Shown in pieces: positions 14,372 to 24,045 of a stretch of 44,684 nucleotides of DNA. The position numbers and the translations under genes are program-made. Every line of letters begins with the position of its first letter. Position 1 is the stretch's first letter. The stretch is from positions 1 through 44,684 of IMG/VR virus record IMGVR_UViG_3300045257_000140, one strand, 5' to 3'. The notes beneath the pieces were generated by a model. The model did no database searches and had not been told where the DNA came from. It saw only the letters and a list, made by a program, of their open reading frames with translations. This DNA is from a virus.

Positions 14372-14914
14372 ATGGCCGGAACGACCGCGAATGTTCTCGT
14401 AGGGGGGGCCTCGAAGGTCGAGATCGCGGCCTATCTTGCCTCCAAGGTTGTCTCATCGACCTACAGCGATATCGGCTACACAGTGGGCGGCGTCGTCATC
14501 GACCCGAAGGTCGAACTCTATAATGTCGAGGTCGATCAGGCTCTCGGCATTCTGGCGGCCATTCCGAAGAAGCGCGACTTCGCCGTCAAGTTTCGCTTCG
14601 CGGAGAGCACGCTCGACAATCTCCGGCTCGCCCTCTCCATGCCGACATCGGCACTCGTCACGAGCGGCACCGGCGGGACGCTCTCCATCACTGCTTCGGC
14701 GGGCGAGCAGTATTACCAGATGCGAATCACCGGCAAGGGTCTCGGCACGACTGGAGTGCGCACGGTCCTCCTCTGGCGTGCAGTCCCGAAGGACATCGGG
14801 ACGGTCATCTTCAAAAAGGATGACATGCAGCCGCCGGAAGTGACCTTCCAGGTCTGCGAAGACACGAGCGGCACGAACACCACGGCGACCTACGGAACGA
14901 TCAACGACGCCTAG
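14372..14914 (+). CDS. Major tail tube protein
   Basis: 180 aa, start ATG 14372 after AAAGGAGACGC, one of the best ribosome-binding sites in the cluster, as expected for an abundant protein. Beta-rich with VELYNVEVDQALGILAAIPKKRDF, which is characteristic of tail tube proteins of this kind. Position after the terminator and before the tape measure agrees. Confidence 0.85.
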   Translation: MAGTTANVLVGGASKVEIAAYLASKVVSSTYSDIGYTVGGVVIDPKVELYNVEVDQALGILAAIPKKRDFAVKFRFAESTLDNLRLALSMPTSALVTSGTGGTLSITASAGEQYYQMRITGKGLGTTGVRTVLLWRAVPKDIGTVIFKKDDMQPPEVTFQVCEDTSGTNTTATYGTINDA

Positions 14915-14916
14915 TC

Positions 14917-15441
14917 ATGAAAACTGCCGAAGCGCGGCTGTGGCGATTCCTCCCGCCATTCACCCGGACGGTCACGCTTCGGCAGATTTCCGTCCAGGGC
15001 TTTATGGATATGGTGCGCGGCTGGATTCTGACCGGCGGGCCGCTCGGCCTTGAGCATTTCATAGCCCGCGCCGTTCCCTTCACGGCCGACATGACGGACC
15101 GCCAGTTCGCGCGCTGGTCCACGCGCCGGAATGCTGAGCGGGTCGTCACGGCCGCGACGACGATCCATAACTGGCCGCGCCTCTATGGCTGCCTGAACCT
15201 GACCGGCAAGCCCAGGAAGGGCGCGGGCATCTGGGACGATGTGATCTCGATGGCGCAGATGTGGGCCGTGAGTCCCGAGGTCATACTTCAGTGGCCGATG
15301 GAGCACTTCCTGAATGTGACTGACTCACTGGTTATGAAGGCCGAGCGCGCCATGCGTTCCGAGGATCCTACGCTTGACCCTGATGCTGACCCGATGCCGC
15401 TTCAGCGAGTTGGGCTCCAGGGTCTAGAGGTCATTCACTGA
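14917..15441 (+). CDS. Putative tail assembly chaperone
   Basis: 174 aa in the slot between tail tube and tape measure, where siphophages keep their assembly chaperones (lambda gpG/GT). Helical, with WSTRRNAERVVTAATTIHNW and a PDADP-type acidic end. No slippery sequence or second overlapping frame was seen; the stop is fused to the tape measure start (TGATG), so only a single chaperone form is evident. Confidence 0.6.
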   Translation: MKTAEARLWRFLPPFTRTVTLRQISVQGFMDMVRGWILTGGPLGLEHFIARAVPFTADMTDRQFARWSTRRNAERVVTAATTIHNWPRLYGCLNLTGKPRKGAGIWDDVISMAQMWAVSPEVILQWPMEHFLNVTDSLVMKAERAMRSEDPTLDPDADPMPLQRVGLQGLEVIH

Positions 15442-16970
15442 TGGCCGACGATCTTAGGCTTCAACTCGTCGTCCAGGCCATCCTCGACGCCAAGGGCTTC
15501 GATGATGCCAAGGCTGCGCTCGGCGCCATGGCCGAGGCGAGCAAGAAGGGCGGCGATGGAACAGACGCGTTTTCTACCGCCCAGAATGTCAGCCGCCGCG
15601 AGGTCCGTCTCGCCACGGCTGAAATTCTGCGATACTCGGGCGTCACGCAGGAGGCTGGCCTCATCGGCCGTCTTGCTGCCACGGGATTCGTGGCATTCGG
15701 GGATGCGGCGGAGGTCGCGAACTTCGCCATCGTCGGAGCGACGGTCGGGCTCTCCGTCCTGATTCCGCTCATCATTCAGTGGATGAAGGGGACGGACGAT
15801 GTCAGCAAAGCCCAGGAAGCCCTGACGAACACACTTGAATCTCAATATAACGTTCTGAAGCCATTCCTCGAAACCCTCAAGGGGACGAACGCGCAGTATG
15901 AGGCATGGGCCAAGCATGCGCGCGATCTGGAACTTGACAAGAATGAGAAGGAACTCGTCGGTCTTCTGCATACCGTCGATGAACTGAATGCGAAGCTCAA
16001 GAACCTGGCCGACATCAGCGAAGACCCGACGCTCTACGGATGGATTCGCAATCTGTTCCGCGGCAACGACACGGTCGAGACCCTGAATAAGTCACTGGCA
16101 GATGCGAAGATCCGGATCGAACAGCTCAATCTGGCCCTGGGCCGTGGCATTCCGGTCGAGGATATGCTGTCGGGCAAGGTCAAGGATGGGACGAAGGCCT
16201 TGGAGGCGAAGAAGAAGGCGATCAAGGAAGTCATGGAGGACGAAAAGCGCGCAGCCGATTTCCAGAAGAAGCAATCAGTAGATGCCGAGCTGGACATCGT
16301 GACCTTCGGTCAGAAGCAGACGAAGGCATGGAAGGATGAAACAAAGGAACTCGGGAAGCATGTCAGCGATGTTCTAGATGCAAAGCGGGCATGGACACGA
16401 GAAGAGGAGCGGCTCTCAAAGGAAAGGATCGCGCAGGCCGACGCCGAACAGGCCGCGAAAGAAGAAGCCGCGAACGCCGAGATTTCCTATATCGGCCAGA
16501 CCGCGACCGCGCTCTCGGCAGCCTTCGGGCACAACAAGGCGCTGGCGATCGCGGGGGCCATTGCCGACACCTGGGCAGGAGCGACGAAGGCGCTTGCGAC
16601 TGTTCCATGGCCGGCGAATCTCGCGGCAGCGGCCAGCGTGGCAGCGACCGGGCTCGCTCAGGTAGTCAATATCGAAAAGGCTTCGGCATCTGGATTCGAT
16701 GATCCGCTGAACGATCTGCTGGCTCGCCAGCGCGGGACCAAGTGGGCGCGCGATCTTCTCAATAATGTCGATCTCGGATTCAATCGTGGTCTAGCTGCGG
16801 CTGGCAGTGGCCCCGCCGGATCTAGCAGCACGACGATCGATCGGAGCCTGCACTTCCACGGTGGCGTTCATCTAGGCGGCTTCTTCGGCGGGAACAAGAA
16901 CGAACTTCTCACGCAGATGAGCCGCGACCTGAACGTCATCGCGCGCAAGGAAGGCCGGGCGACCCTGTGA
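15441..16970 (+). CDS. Tape measure protein
   Basis: 509 aa. A helical N-terminus, a hydrophobic segment near residues 90-115 (FAIVGATVGLSVLIPLIIQW), long charged coiled-coil regions, and the typical late stretch NKALAIAGAIADTWAGATKA and LAAAASVAATGLAQVVNIEK. It sets tail length and is injected ahead of DNA. It is short for the family and, at the usual ~0.15 nm per residue, predicts a tail near 75 nm (inference). Confidence 0.87.
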   Translation: MADDLRLQLVVQAILDAKGFDDAKAALGAMAEASKKGGDGTDAFSTAQNVSRREVRLATAEILRYSGVTQEAGLIGRLAATGFVAFGDAAEVANFAIVGATVGLSVLIPLIIQWMKGTDDVSKAQEALTNTLESQYNVLKPFLETLKGTNAQYEAWAKHARDLELDKNEKELVGLLHTVDELNAKLKNLADISEDPTLYGWIRNLFRGNDTVETLNKSLADAKIRIEQLNLALGRGIPVEDMLSGKVKDGTKALEAKKKAIKEVMEDEKRAADFQKKQSVDAELDIVTFGQKQTKAWKDETKELGKHVSDVLDAKRAWTREEERLSKERIAQADAEQAAKEEAANAEISYIGQTATALSAAFGHNKALAIAGAIADTWAGATKALATVPWPANLAAAASVAATGLAQVVNIEKASASGFDDPLNDLLARQRGTKWARDLLNNVDLGFNRGLAAAGSGPAGSSSTTIDRSLHFHGGVHLGGFFGGNKNELLTQMSRDLNVIARKEGRATL

Positions 16971-19444
16971 GCACCGAGGCTTCGGACTTCCGCTTCGAGA
17001 TCATCCAGGCACCGCCGCGCACGTTCGCCGTGTCGGGCGGCCCCACGCCGATCGATCTCACGCTGCCACTTCCGGGGCGCGTATCGCTAGACGGATTCGG
17101 CCAGATTAACCGGGCGATCGATCGCAACCTCCTGACGTTCAAGACCGGCGATGTCACATTGCAACTGATCAACCGGGACGGATACTTCGATGACTTGTTC
17201 GCCTTCCTAGGTCCGACAGACCGTTGGACGCTGCGGATCTTCCGGCGCGACCTCCTGCAATTCACCGGCACGATCATGGGGCTCGGGAGCATTAGGTATG
17301 ACAGGGATACGAAAACCGTCGAGTTGACAGCCTATGGCGCCTCCCGGGCTCTAGCGGATGCGAGCGGAGCGCGTGTCGCGCGTGGACCGATCGGCATCCT
17401 GCCGAACGGTGCTCCAATCGATGGAAGCGGGACCGAAACGCTCATGGTTGATTCGATCGGCGGTTTCGTGGTCGGCGACATTCTTGATGCCTTTGATGGG
17501 ACGACCGAGTTTCAGACGAACCTGATGCGGATCACTTCGCCCAACCTCCTGGGCGTTCAGCCGGGTTCCCTTTCCATTCTTTCTCCCGGGGCTCAGGTCT
17601 ATCGCATCACGCGGCCGATGACGATCACGTCCACCAGCGGCACGACGCTGACGCTGAACACGACCCAGGGTCTCCTGCCGGGCGATGTGTTTCACCTGAC
17701 CGATCAGGTCAACTCCGAGGATGTGACGGTCAAGCAGGTCACCTCCGCGACGGTGATAACCACAACGGCGACGATCGCGCACTCTTATGCGGCCGGATCG
17801 GCGGCAACGCTCTCGACGCCGTTCTACAGATACAAGGCGATCGACCCGCTGGCCCGCGAGTTGTTCAATGCGGCGGGGATCAGCGTCGCGGAAGTGAAGC
17901 TGCAGAATAGTCAGTTCTCGAATCTCGGGCCATCGCCTGTCAACCCGACCGGCCTGCCGACATTCTCTGGACTGAACCCGGCCTATACCTGTCCGGCGCA
18001 GCGGAATGGACGTGAATACCTGACGCTACTCGTCGACGGCACGCACTATCAGGCCAGCCCGGATGTTGCATGGGTGAAGGAAGATGCGACGATCCGCGCC
18101 TGGGTGGATTGGTCTCCCTACTTCGTCCAGGCGAGCGCCGGGCCGGCCATCGTCCCGCGGACACCATCGGCCGCTGAGGCCAACAATACGACCGACGCCG
18201 ACCCGCACATCTGCGGCTGGGATCTGCGCGGCGCGACCATGTTGATGTACCGGATGCAGGGTGCTGGCGCTGGGCATCTGCGCTATACCGGATCGACCGA
18301 CGGGACGACATGGGCGACCCCGGCCGACTCGGACGTGGCGCTCAATCCGGCGATCCCGGGCCTGAATGCCCGCACCAACAATGACGATTGGGGCGTCGAG
18401 TTCGATCCGGTCAGGAATCAGGTGCTCGCTTGGAACACGAACGGTTCGCCAGACACCCTGCAGTTGTATGACGTCGCGACGGGCGTCTGGACGAACCTTC
18501 TCCTGGCGGACGACACCGGATATGTTCACGGTGGATTCCGTTATTGCGCCGATCTGGATCTGTTCATCGGCTTGCGCTCGACGGCAGCGAAGGGTCCGGC
18601 GTTCCAGGTGATCGCCTACCGCGGCGCGGCCCGCCAGTGGGTGCGCGCGTTCCCGACGTGCCTGATCCAGACCGGCCCTGGCGTGCTGAACTACCCGACC
18701 CACTCTCTGCGCTATGTGAATGGCTCGCTCTACTGCGTTCTGATCGCCGATGGGAACGCACAACTCCTGCGGACCTCCGATCAGTTCCGGTCCTTCGTGA
18801 TACGCCCTATCATGTCGCCTTCAACAAATGCGCGAACCTTCGGGGGCCGGGTGAACGGCGCCTATCAGATCGCGGCCTATACCGCCGCTCCGAATTGGGC
18901 GCCGCACATCGCCGCCCCTTTCTACGCCGGGGTCATCCCATATGCCGACTTCACGGGCCTGTCAGTCTCGCAGGCGCTACAGAATCTCGCGGTCCTCACG
19001 AATGCGGTCGCCTGGGTCGATGACGACATGCAGGGGCACTTCGTCGCCCGCGACCTCCTGCCAGTGGGGCCGCTTTTGGCGATCGACGATCGGGTCAACC
19101 AGCGGATCGATGTTCACCTCTGGGATCAGGCGAACCAGTACGTCACGGTCTCAGGTGGTCAGGTGCAGGCAAGCGCGGGCGTGGCGGACTTCTCGCGCAA
19201 TGGTCTCTCGGTCAACTCGCCGCTGGTGCCGAACGCTGCCTTCGCTCAGGCGCTCGCGGATTCCTACTATGCCTTCTACAGCAAGCAGCGGCGGATGCTC
19301 GAGACCGTTCTGGCCGACAGGGATGGGACGATCTACCAGGGCCTCGATCGGGTGACGCTCGACGGTATCCGCTATATGGTCTACGAGAGCAACCACGACC
19401 TCACGGGCGACCAGGTGAGCGTTCAGCTTCTGGAGGATGTGTAG
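16967..19444 (+). CDS. Tail hub/tip protein with an inserted repeat domain
   Basis: 825 aa from GTG 16967 (GTGA overlap). The N-terminal ~130 residues resemble a tail hub-type domain (LTFKTGDVTLQLINRDGYFD, TLRIFRRDLLQFTGTIMGLG), and the C-terminal part returns to hub-like sequence (VSQALQNLAVLTNAVAWVDD, YYAFYSKQRRMLETVLADRD, LDGIRYMVYE). Between them (~330-640) lies a large insertion with W/Y-rich blade-like segments (HLRYTGSTDGTTWATPAD, VLAWNTNGSPDTLQLYD) that looks like a beta-propeller. It would join the tail tip to host-binding parts. Confidence 0.7.
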   Translation: MSTEASDFRFEIIQAPPRTFAVSGGPTPIDLTLPLPGRVSLDGFGQINRAIDRNLLTFKTGDVTLQLINRDGYFDDLFAFLGPTDRWTLRIFRRDLLQFTGTIMGLGSIRYDRDTKTVELTAYGASRALADASGARVARGPIGILPNGAPIDGSGTETLMVDSIGGFVVGDILDAFDGTTEFQTNLMRITSPNLLGVQPGSLSILSPGAQVYRITRPMTITSTSGTTLTLNTTQGLLPGDVFHLTDQVNSEDVTVKQVTSATVITTTATIAHSYAAGSAATLSTPFYRYKAIDPLARELFNAAGISVAEVKLQNSQFSNLGPSPVNPTGLPTFSGLNPAYTCPAQRNGREYLTLLVDGTHYQASPDVAWVKEDATIRAWVDWSPYFVQASAGPAIVPRTPSAAEANNTTDADPHICGWDLRGATMLMYRMQGAGAGHLRYTGSTDGTTWATPADSDVALNPAIPGLNARTNNDDWGVEFDPVRNQVLAWNTNGSPDTLQLYDVATGVWTNLLLADDTGYVHGGFRYCADLDLFIGLRSTAAKGPAFQVIAYRGAARQWVRAFPTCLIQTGPGVLNYPTHSLRYVNGSLYCVLIADGNAQLLRTSDQFRSFVIRPIMSPSTNARTFGGRVNGAYQIAAYTAAPNWAPHIAAPFYAGVIPYADFTGLSVSQALQNLAVLTNAVAWVDDDMQGHFVARDLLPVGPLLAIDDRVNQRIDVHLWDQANQYVTVSGGQVQASAGVADFSRNGLSVNSPLVPNAAFAQALADSYYAFYSKQRRMLETVLADRDGTIYQGLDRVTLDGIRYMVYESNHDLTGDQVSVQLLEDV

Positions 19445-19446
19445 CC

Positions 19447-20034
19447 ATGCCCAAGATGATCGGCGACCCGTCCGGTCCCGGCGCTGGTGGATTCATGGCC
19501 CCCTCTCCTATAGGTGGCGTCGGAATCGGCGTCTCCTACAACCCGGACCTGAACAGACAGACATTCTCGATCGCGCTCGGCGGCGCGGCCCGTCAGGTCC
19601 TCGCCAGCGGCGGCCCAGGCAACGATCCGGTCCTTCTCACGCCGATCCCAGAGAACATCCCGATTCTTGCCCCGCCAGCTCTCATGGTGTGGGCCGTGCC
19701 GCTGCTCCTAACGGAACTCTCGGCCCTGACGGTGAACCGGGTGAAGGCCGACCTGACCGGGGCGGTCCAGGCGCGGCTGGTGGCCCGGGTCGCCATCGCC
19801 GGCCTCGGAGGTTCCGAACTGCGGGCGCAGTATTCGACGGACGAGGCGACGTGGAACTACCTCGACGGCGCCGCTGGACCGGCCTGCTCGCTGACCGCCA
19901 TCGGCACGATCGCGTCGGGATGGGTTACAATGGCGGCCGGTGCCATCGCCGATGTGTTCCTGCGGATCGTCGGGATCAATGGCAACGGCATCGCCGCCGC
20001 CTCTCTCGGAAACATCGTCCTTCAGGTGCGTTGA
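19447..20034 (+). CDS. Minor tail-module protein (195 aa)
   Basis: A Gly/Pro-rich N-terminus (MPKMIGDPSGPGAGGFMAPS), then a compact beta-rich domain (ARLVARVAIAGLGGSELRAQ) that looks like a jelly-roll or decoration fold. It overlaps the next gene (TGATG). Not recognised; a tail tip component by position. Confidence 0.55.
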   Translation: MPKMIGDPSGPGAGGFMAPSPIGGVGIGVSYNPDLNRQTFSIALGGAARQVLASGGPGNDPVLLTPIPENIPILAPPALMVWAVPLLLTELSALTVNRVKADLTGAVQARLVARVAIAGLGGSELRAQYSTDEATWNYLDGAAGPACSLTAIGTIASGWVTMAAGAIADVFLRIVGINGNGIAAASLGNIVLQVR

Positions 20035-20501
20035 TGGCGCCATATTCCTACAGCCTCGCGGCCCGGTTCACCCCTCCGGCGGGCGCCCCTATTGTGATCG
20101 ACTTCTCGACCTTCAGCGCCGTTTCGATCGTGGAGCCGATCGACGCGATCGTGATGAATGAACTCGTGACGATCCAGCGGTCGCGGATTCCAGTCCTCTA
20201 TGGCTGGTGGCGCGATGTGCAGATTCAATGCATCGTGAGCCAAGGATCGGCGGATGACACGAACTTGGCGACGATCCGCCGATATATGGTCCATGATGAA
20301 ATCGGCCAGGAAATCACGCTGGATTATTCGGATGGCGCCGCGGCCGTCTGGCGCCCCGGCTACTTCTCCTCTGCAACGCGCCAGAAGCTCGATGGAAAGA
20401 ATATCGGTGCGCTCTATGACCTCTATTTCAAGTGTCAGGATCTCCTCCGCGATCTTCCGGCCGGCGATCTGGCTGGGCCGCCAATTATGACGGGGCCATG
20501 A
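20034..20501 (+). CDS. Minor tail-module protein (155 aa)
   Basis: Start ATG 20034; the same frame is open upstream only as a shadow of the previous gene. A beta-rich protein (IVMNELVTIQRSRIPVLYGW, then WRPGYFSSATRQKLDGKNIG). Unknown family; tail tip component by position. Confidence 0.55.
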   Translation: MAPYSYSLAARFTPPAGAPIVIDFSTFSAVSIVEPIDAIVMNELVTIQRSRIPVLYGWWRDVQIQCIVSQGSADDTNLATIRRYMVHDEIGQEITLDYSDGAAAVWRPGYFSSATRQKLDGKNIGALYDLYFKCQDLLRDLPAGDLAGPPIMTGP

Positions 20502-20520
20502 CAATCGATAAGGGACGGCG

Positions 20521-21345
20521 ATGAGCCTGACGGTTGTCTGCTATCCGGTCAGCGACCTCGGACCGAATGACGGGGTCCGCTTCGGTGCCGCCACGGCGTT
20601 CGATTGCCTCGCGCAGGATCCGCATGACGGCGACACGACGCGCATCAAATACAGCGCCTCCATGCAGCAGAATGTGTGCGGCGTGGACTGGTCGGCTATT
20701 CCGACTGATGCCCATGTCGTATCCGTGACTGTGCGCTGGACTGAGGCAGGCACATCAACAAGCTCGCAGGCGCAGGGGGGCTTGCGGGATATCGTGGTCG
20801 GCGATAATAATTATGGTCCGCTCCGCTCGCTCTCTCCGCACAGCTATAGCCAGTTCAATGAAACCTTCTCCGTCAACCCGGAATCGGGCCTCGGGTGGCG
20901 GCGCTCGGACCTCGATAATCTCGCATTGGCACATCTGCAAGGCTCGCTAGATTCAGAGCTTCAGTATCCGCGCTTGACAGCGCTCGTGGCTGTCGTGATT
21001 TATGACCCGGCGCCGGTCCATGATGAAGGCTCCGCGGAATCGCTTGGGGTCGCGGCATCCGCATCCGGCGGACCTCCCCATGCCGCCGCCATAGGGAATG
21101 CTCCGGATGCCGCGGCTTCATCTCTCGCACAATCAGGGTCAGGATCCGGCCAGGGCCAGGATGCCGCGGCCCAATCGCTGGCGCCCTCCGGTGCCTCTTC
21201 AGGCCAGGGAGCGCGCGGTGCCGGGACAAGCATTCAGGGTTGCACGGCCATTGCCGCTTCGCTTGCGCCCATCGGCGAATGTGCGCCTCTGTCTCCATCG
21301 GCGTCGGCCGTCTGGCTCATTCCAGAAATCGGAGACGCGCAATGA
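20521..21345 (+). CDS. Minor tail protein with Ala/Ser/Gly-rich C-terminus (274 aa)
   Basis: Start ATG 20521 after AAGGGACGG. Residues 1-165 form a beta-rich domain (TTRIKYSASMQQNV, VSVTVRWTEAGTS, LTALVAVVIYDP). Residues ~170-250 are a repetitive linker (AAASSLAQSGSGSGQG, AAAQSLAPSGASSGQ), as in spacer arms of tail fibres. A fibre or adaptor is likely; the specific role is inferred. Confidence 0.55.
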   Translation: MSLTVVCYPVSDLGPNDGVRFGAATAFDCLAQDPHDGDTTRIKYSASMQQNVCGVDWSAIPTDAHVVSVTVRWTEAGTSTSSQAQGGLRDIVVGDNNYGPLRSLSPHSYSQFNETFSVNPESGLGWRRSDLDNLALAHLQGSLDSELQYPRLTALVAVVIYDPAPVHDEGSAESLGVAASASGGPPHAAAIGNAPDAAASSLAQSGSGSGQGQDAAAQSLAPSGASSGQGARGAGTSIQGCTAIAASLAPIGECAPLSPSASAVWLIPEIGDAQ

Positions 21346-23165
21346 GCAGCCTGATCGGGCTGACGGTCGATCCGAATACCTATGACATCACGATTCTGCG
21401 TGGCGACGATCAGACGGTGCGGTTCACTGTCACGACTTCGACGGGCGCAGCGCAGGATGTGACTGGGTGGTCGTTCAAGTTTACCGTCAAATCCAGCCTG
21501 GATGATGCGATCGGATTGGCTCTATTTCAGAAGACGACGGGCGGCGGCGGAATTGTTTTGACGACTCCGGCCAGTGGGATTGTGGATGTCAGCCTGTCCG
21601 CATCCGACACGCAAGCGATGTCCGGAAAGTATTTCTATGACTTGCAGGGAGTCGATCTGACCGGCCTGACGAAGACTGTTCGCGCCGCCATTTTTTATGT
21701 CAGAAAAGACGTGACAACTCCCGGCGTGGCCGGCCTGCCGGCGCAGTTCCTTTTCACAGCACAGGGCAGCACGGGAAGTGCCTCTATTTATTCAACGCTT
21801 CAGGCCGCAATGACCTATGCCGGAACACAGGCGAGTGCCGCGAATCCCTGGACAGTTAAGATGCTCCCGGGCGTCTATTCGATGTCGGCCGTCCTGAATT
21901 GCGCGAATCTTTCCTATGTGACGCTTCAGGGCTCCGGCATCGAGAATACGTTGCTGCTACGCTCCACCGCGCTGACGGATTCCGGCGGAAGTATTCGCTT
22001 GCTTGATCCTGTTGTGGATTTCAGCGGTTCAACGCGCTGTGCCATTGCTGATATGACTATCGAGCATGATGGAACGATGGGCGCGAATGCTCATCCCTGC
22101 GGCCTTGTCATCAGCAACTCGACCGGATTCCGCGCGACGAATCTCCGCATTCTGTCCAGCTATGTCGGAGTCGAGGCACAGAACACTGTTCCGCCGAGCG
22201 GCGGGAATGATGCCACGCAGAACACCTTCACCGGCTGCAAAATTGTTGTTGTGAACGCGGGCGATGGCAATGCCGATACTTTTTATACGACGAAGTGTGA
22301 CATCCACTTTTACAACTGTTATATGGAGATGTCCGCTACTGCTAATGGCCCGGACTGCCTTTTTGCCGGAGCGAACGAGCGAATCGTCATCATCGGCTGC
22401 GAGTTCGTCAGGCGTCAGACTGGGGGGGCGGCGGGAATCGGCCGCGTCATGGTTACGCAACCGGTCAGCAGCGGGAATGCCACGAAAATCTACGCAGTCG
22501 GATCGCGCTTCTATAATGACTGGAGCGCCGGAGACATCAATTCGGCGACGGGCGACTGCACGGTCATCGATATTACCGGAGCCGGAACGGCGGACACGGA
22601 TATTTCATTCGACGGCTGCAAGATCGATTATGAGAGCGGAGCCCTCACGAGCGCGCGTACCCTGTGTGGTCTTCAGGTCGGGCAGGGTGGCGGATCGGGG
22701 ACGGCCTTTACTGTGCGATTGAATGGGACGGAGATCCGCGATCTAGGCGGCTCTGGCGCCACGAATCGCAAGGACATCATGATTCTTGTGAGCGCCAGTG
22801 GCGGGGTCAAGCAACCGAAGGCCATCTATGTGACAGGCGGCAAGGTGTCATCCTGGGGATATCGCTCGAACTTCGGGACGCCCGCTGTCTCGCATACTTC
22901 GATGGTGGTGCGTGAGCCGACCGCAAATTATCAGACCGGCTCGGCAACGCTGAATGCCGGGACGCCAGCTACCGTTGCCGTCACGCTTCCGGTGGCCTAT
23001 CCGACCATGAGCACGGCCGTCGCGGATTACAACGTCATCTTGGAATTCCCGACGAACCCAGGCACGGAGAGCTTCTGGGTCAGCGGCAAGACGAACACGG
23101 GCTTCACGATCAACTCGACTCTGAATGGATCGACAACGGTCATTCGCTGGACGGTCCTGCGATGA
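21342..23165 (+). CDS. Tailspike/fibre with BppU-like N-terminus and right-handed beta-helix
   Basis: 607 aa from ATG 21342 (ATGA overlap, GGAGA upstream). Residues ~1-125 look like the BppU N-terminal fold that plugs receptor-binding proteins into baseplates (ITILRGDDQTVRFTVTTSTG, WSFKFTVKSS). Residues ~145-520 look like a pectate-lyase-type right-handed beta-helix: AAMTYAGTQAS..PWTVKMLPGVY, YVTLQGSGIENTLLL, CAIADMTIEHDG, FRATNLRILSSYVGV, NTFTGCKIVVVN, DISFDGCKIDY. A beta-rich tip follows. Such spikes bind or cleave host surface polysaccharide; catalytic residues cannot be assigned by eye. Confidence 0.82.
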   Translation: MSSLIGLTVDPNTYDITILRGDDQTVRFTVTTSTGAAQDVTGWSFKFTVKSSLDDAIGLALFQKTTGGGGIVLTTPASGIVDVSLSASDTQAMSGKYFYDLQGVDLTGLTKTVRAAIFYVRKDVTTPGVAGLPAQFLFTAQGSTGSASIYSTLQAAMTYAGTQASAANPWTVKMLPGVYSMSAVLNCANLSYVTLQGSGIENTLLLRSTALTDSGGSIRLLDPVVDFSGSTRCAIADMTIEHDGTMGANAHPCGLVISNSTGFRATNLRILSSYVGVEAQNTVPPSGGNDATQNTFTGCKIVVVNAGDGNADTFYTTKCDIHFYNCYMEMSATANGPDCLFAGANERIVIIGCEFVRRQTGGAAGIGRVMVTQPVSSGNATKIYAVGSRFYNDWSAGDINSATGDCTVIDITGAGTADTDISFDGCKIDYESGALTSARTLCGLQVGQGGGSGTAFTVRLNGTEIRDLGGSGATNRKDIMILVSASGGVKQPKAIYVTGGKVSSWGYRSNFGTPAVSHTSMVVREPTANYQTGSATLNAGTPATVAVTLPVAYPTMSTAVADYNVILEFPTNPGTESFWVSGKTNTGFTINSTLNGSTTVIRWTVLR

Positions 23166-23458
23166 TGGCTGCCCTCATTCTCTCTTGGCTCCCGGTGGCG
23201 CTCGACTGCGCGGGCCATGCCGAGTTGTCCGTGACCTATTCCGTCTGGACCGAGGCCATCGTCAAGACTGGAACGCAGACCGATGCGGACGGCAATACCT
23301 GGAATGTGGAGCGCCGGGATTTTCTCGCCGCCGTGACATCGAACGCAAGTATGATGCTTGCCGAACCGGCAGAGGGCGGCGGCATCTTCTGGCGTGACCC
23401 GGTCGCGGTGGACGCATCCGGGAATCGGTCTGACGACCCAGGGGGGTGTTCACCATGA
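23162..23458 (+). CDS. Small Fn3/Ig-like tail-associated protein (98 aa)
   Basis: ATGATG start overlapping the spike stop. An N-terminal hydrophobic stretch, then a beta-sandwich-like sequence ending DPVAVDASGNRSDDPGGC, where 'D-x-SGNxS' is typical of the last strand of fibronectin-type domains. Likely a structural or exported accessory protein. Confidence 0.55.
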   Translation: MMAALILSWLPVALDCAGHAELSVTYSVWTEAIVKTGTQTDADGNTWNVERRDFLAAVTSNASMMLAEPAEGGGIFWRDPVAVDASGNRSDDPGGCSP

Positions 23459-24045
23459 AGCGTTTCGCGTTGCCGCTCGCCATTGCCGCCATGTTCGCCG
23501 TCAACTCCATTCCCGCCCCGACGCAGGGAGACGGAGGCGGGGGAGGCGGATGCCCGTCCGGTCACCTCGCATTCTCCCAGGAGATCGCAGTCTGCGCGCC
23601 CTACCCGTTCTTCTACCTGGAACAGGAGACACATGATGTCCCGATGTGCGTCGGCGGGGACATCTGGGTCTACCTTTTGGCGTCAAGCAGCGCGGCGGGC
23701 CATCTCGACTGGAACCCGCAGGCTGACTCATTCGGCGGCGAGATCACCTATGACGCGACGCACCTAAGCTTCATCGGCTACAGCCTCGGGTACGTCGGGC
23801 CCTACTCGTCGCTGACCTATACCAGCCCTGGACACTTGGCCGTGTCGATCTCGGGCGGCATTCCTCCCGAGCCGCTCCAGATCCTCGCGCTCCACTTCTC
23901 CAAGATCGGCACGTCAATCCCGAACTCGCGCGTGGACATCAACCTGTTCCCCGTCATGTGCTACTACCCGAACGGCGACTATCTCAGTTGCTCGGGCCTG
24001 GAGCAGTTCTGCGAGGCGGGCGGGACGGTGCGACAGACGCCATGA
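23455..24045 (+). CDS. Secreted cohesin-like protein (196 aa)
   Basis: Start ATG 23455 (ATGA); GTG 23446 is possible. A signal peptide (MKRFALPLAIAAMFAVNSIP), then a Gly-rich patch and a domain that reads like a cohesin/CBM-type sandwich: IWVYLLASSS, SFGGEITYDATHLSFIGYS, HLAVSISGG and ILALHFSKIG. Several cysteines suggest disulfides outside the cytoplasm. A signal-bearing protein next to the lysozyme gene is unusual for a phage; the cohesin assignment is tentative. Confidence 0.6.
   Translation: MKRFALPLAIAAMFAVNSIPAPTQGDGGGGGGCPSGHLAFSQEIAVCAPYPFFYLEQETHDVPMCVGGDIWVYLLASSSAAGHLDWNPQADSFGGEITYDATHLSFIGYSLGYVGPYSSLTYTSPGHLAVSISGGIPPEPLQILALHFSKIGTSIPNSRVDINLFPVMCYYPNGDYLSCSGLEQFCEAGGTVRQTP

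Noticed and set aside
14880-15441. Programmed frameshift for a second tail chaperone
   Set aside because: No slippery heptamer followed by an overlapping frame was seen; the single ORF runs straight into the tape measure gene.
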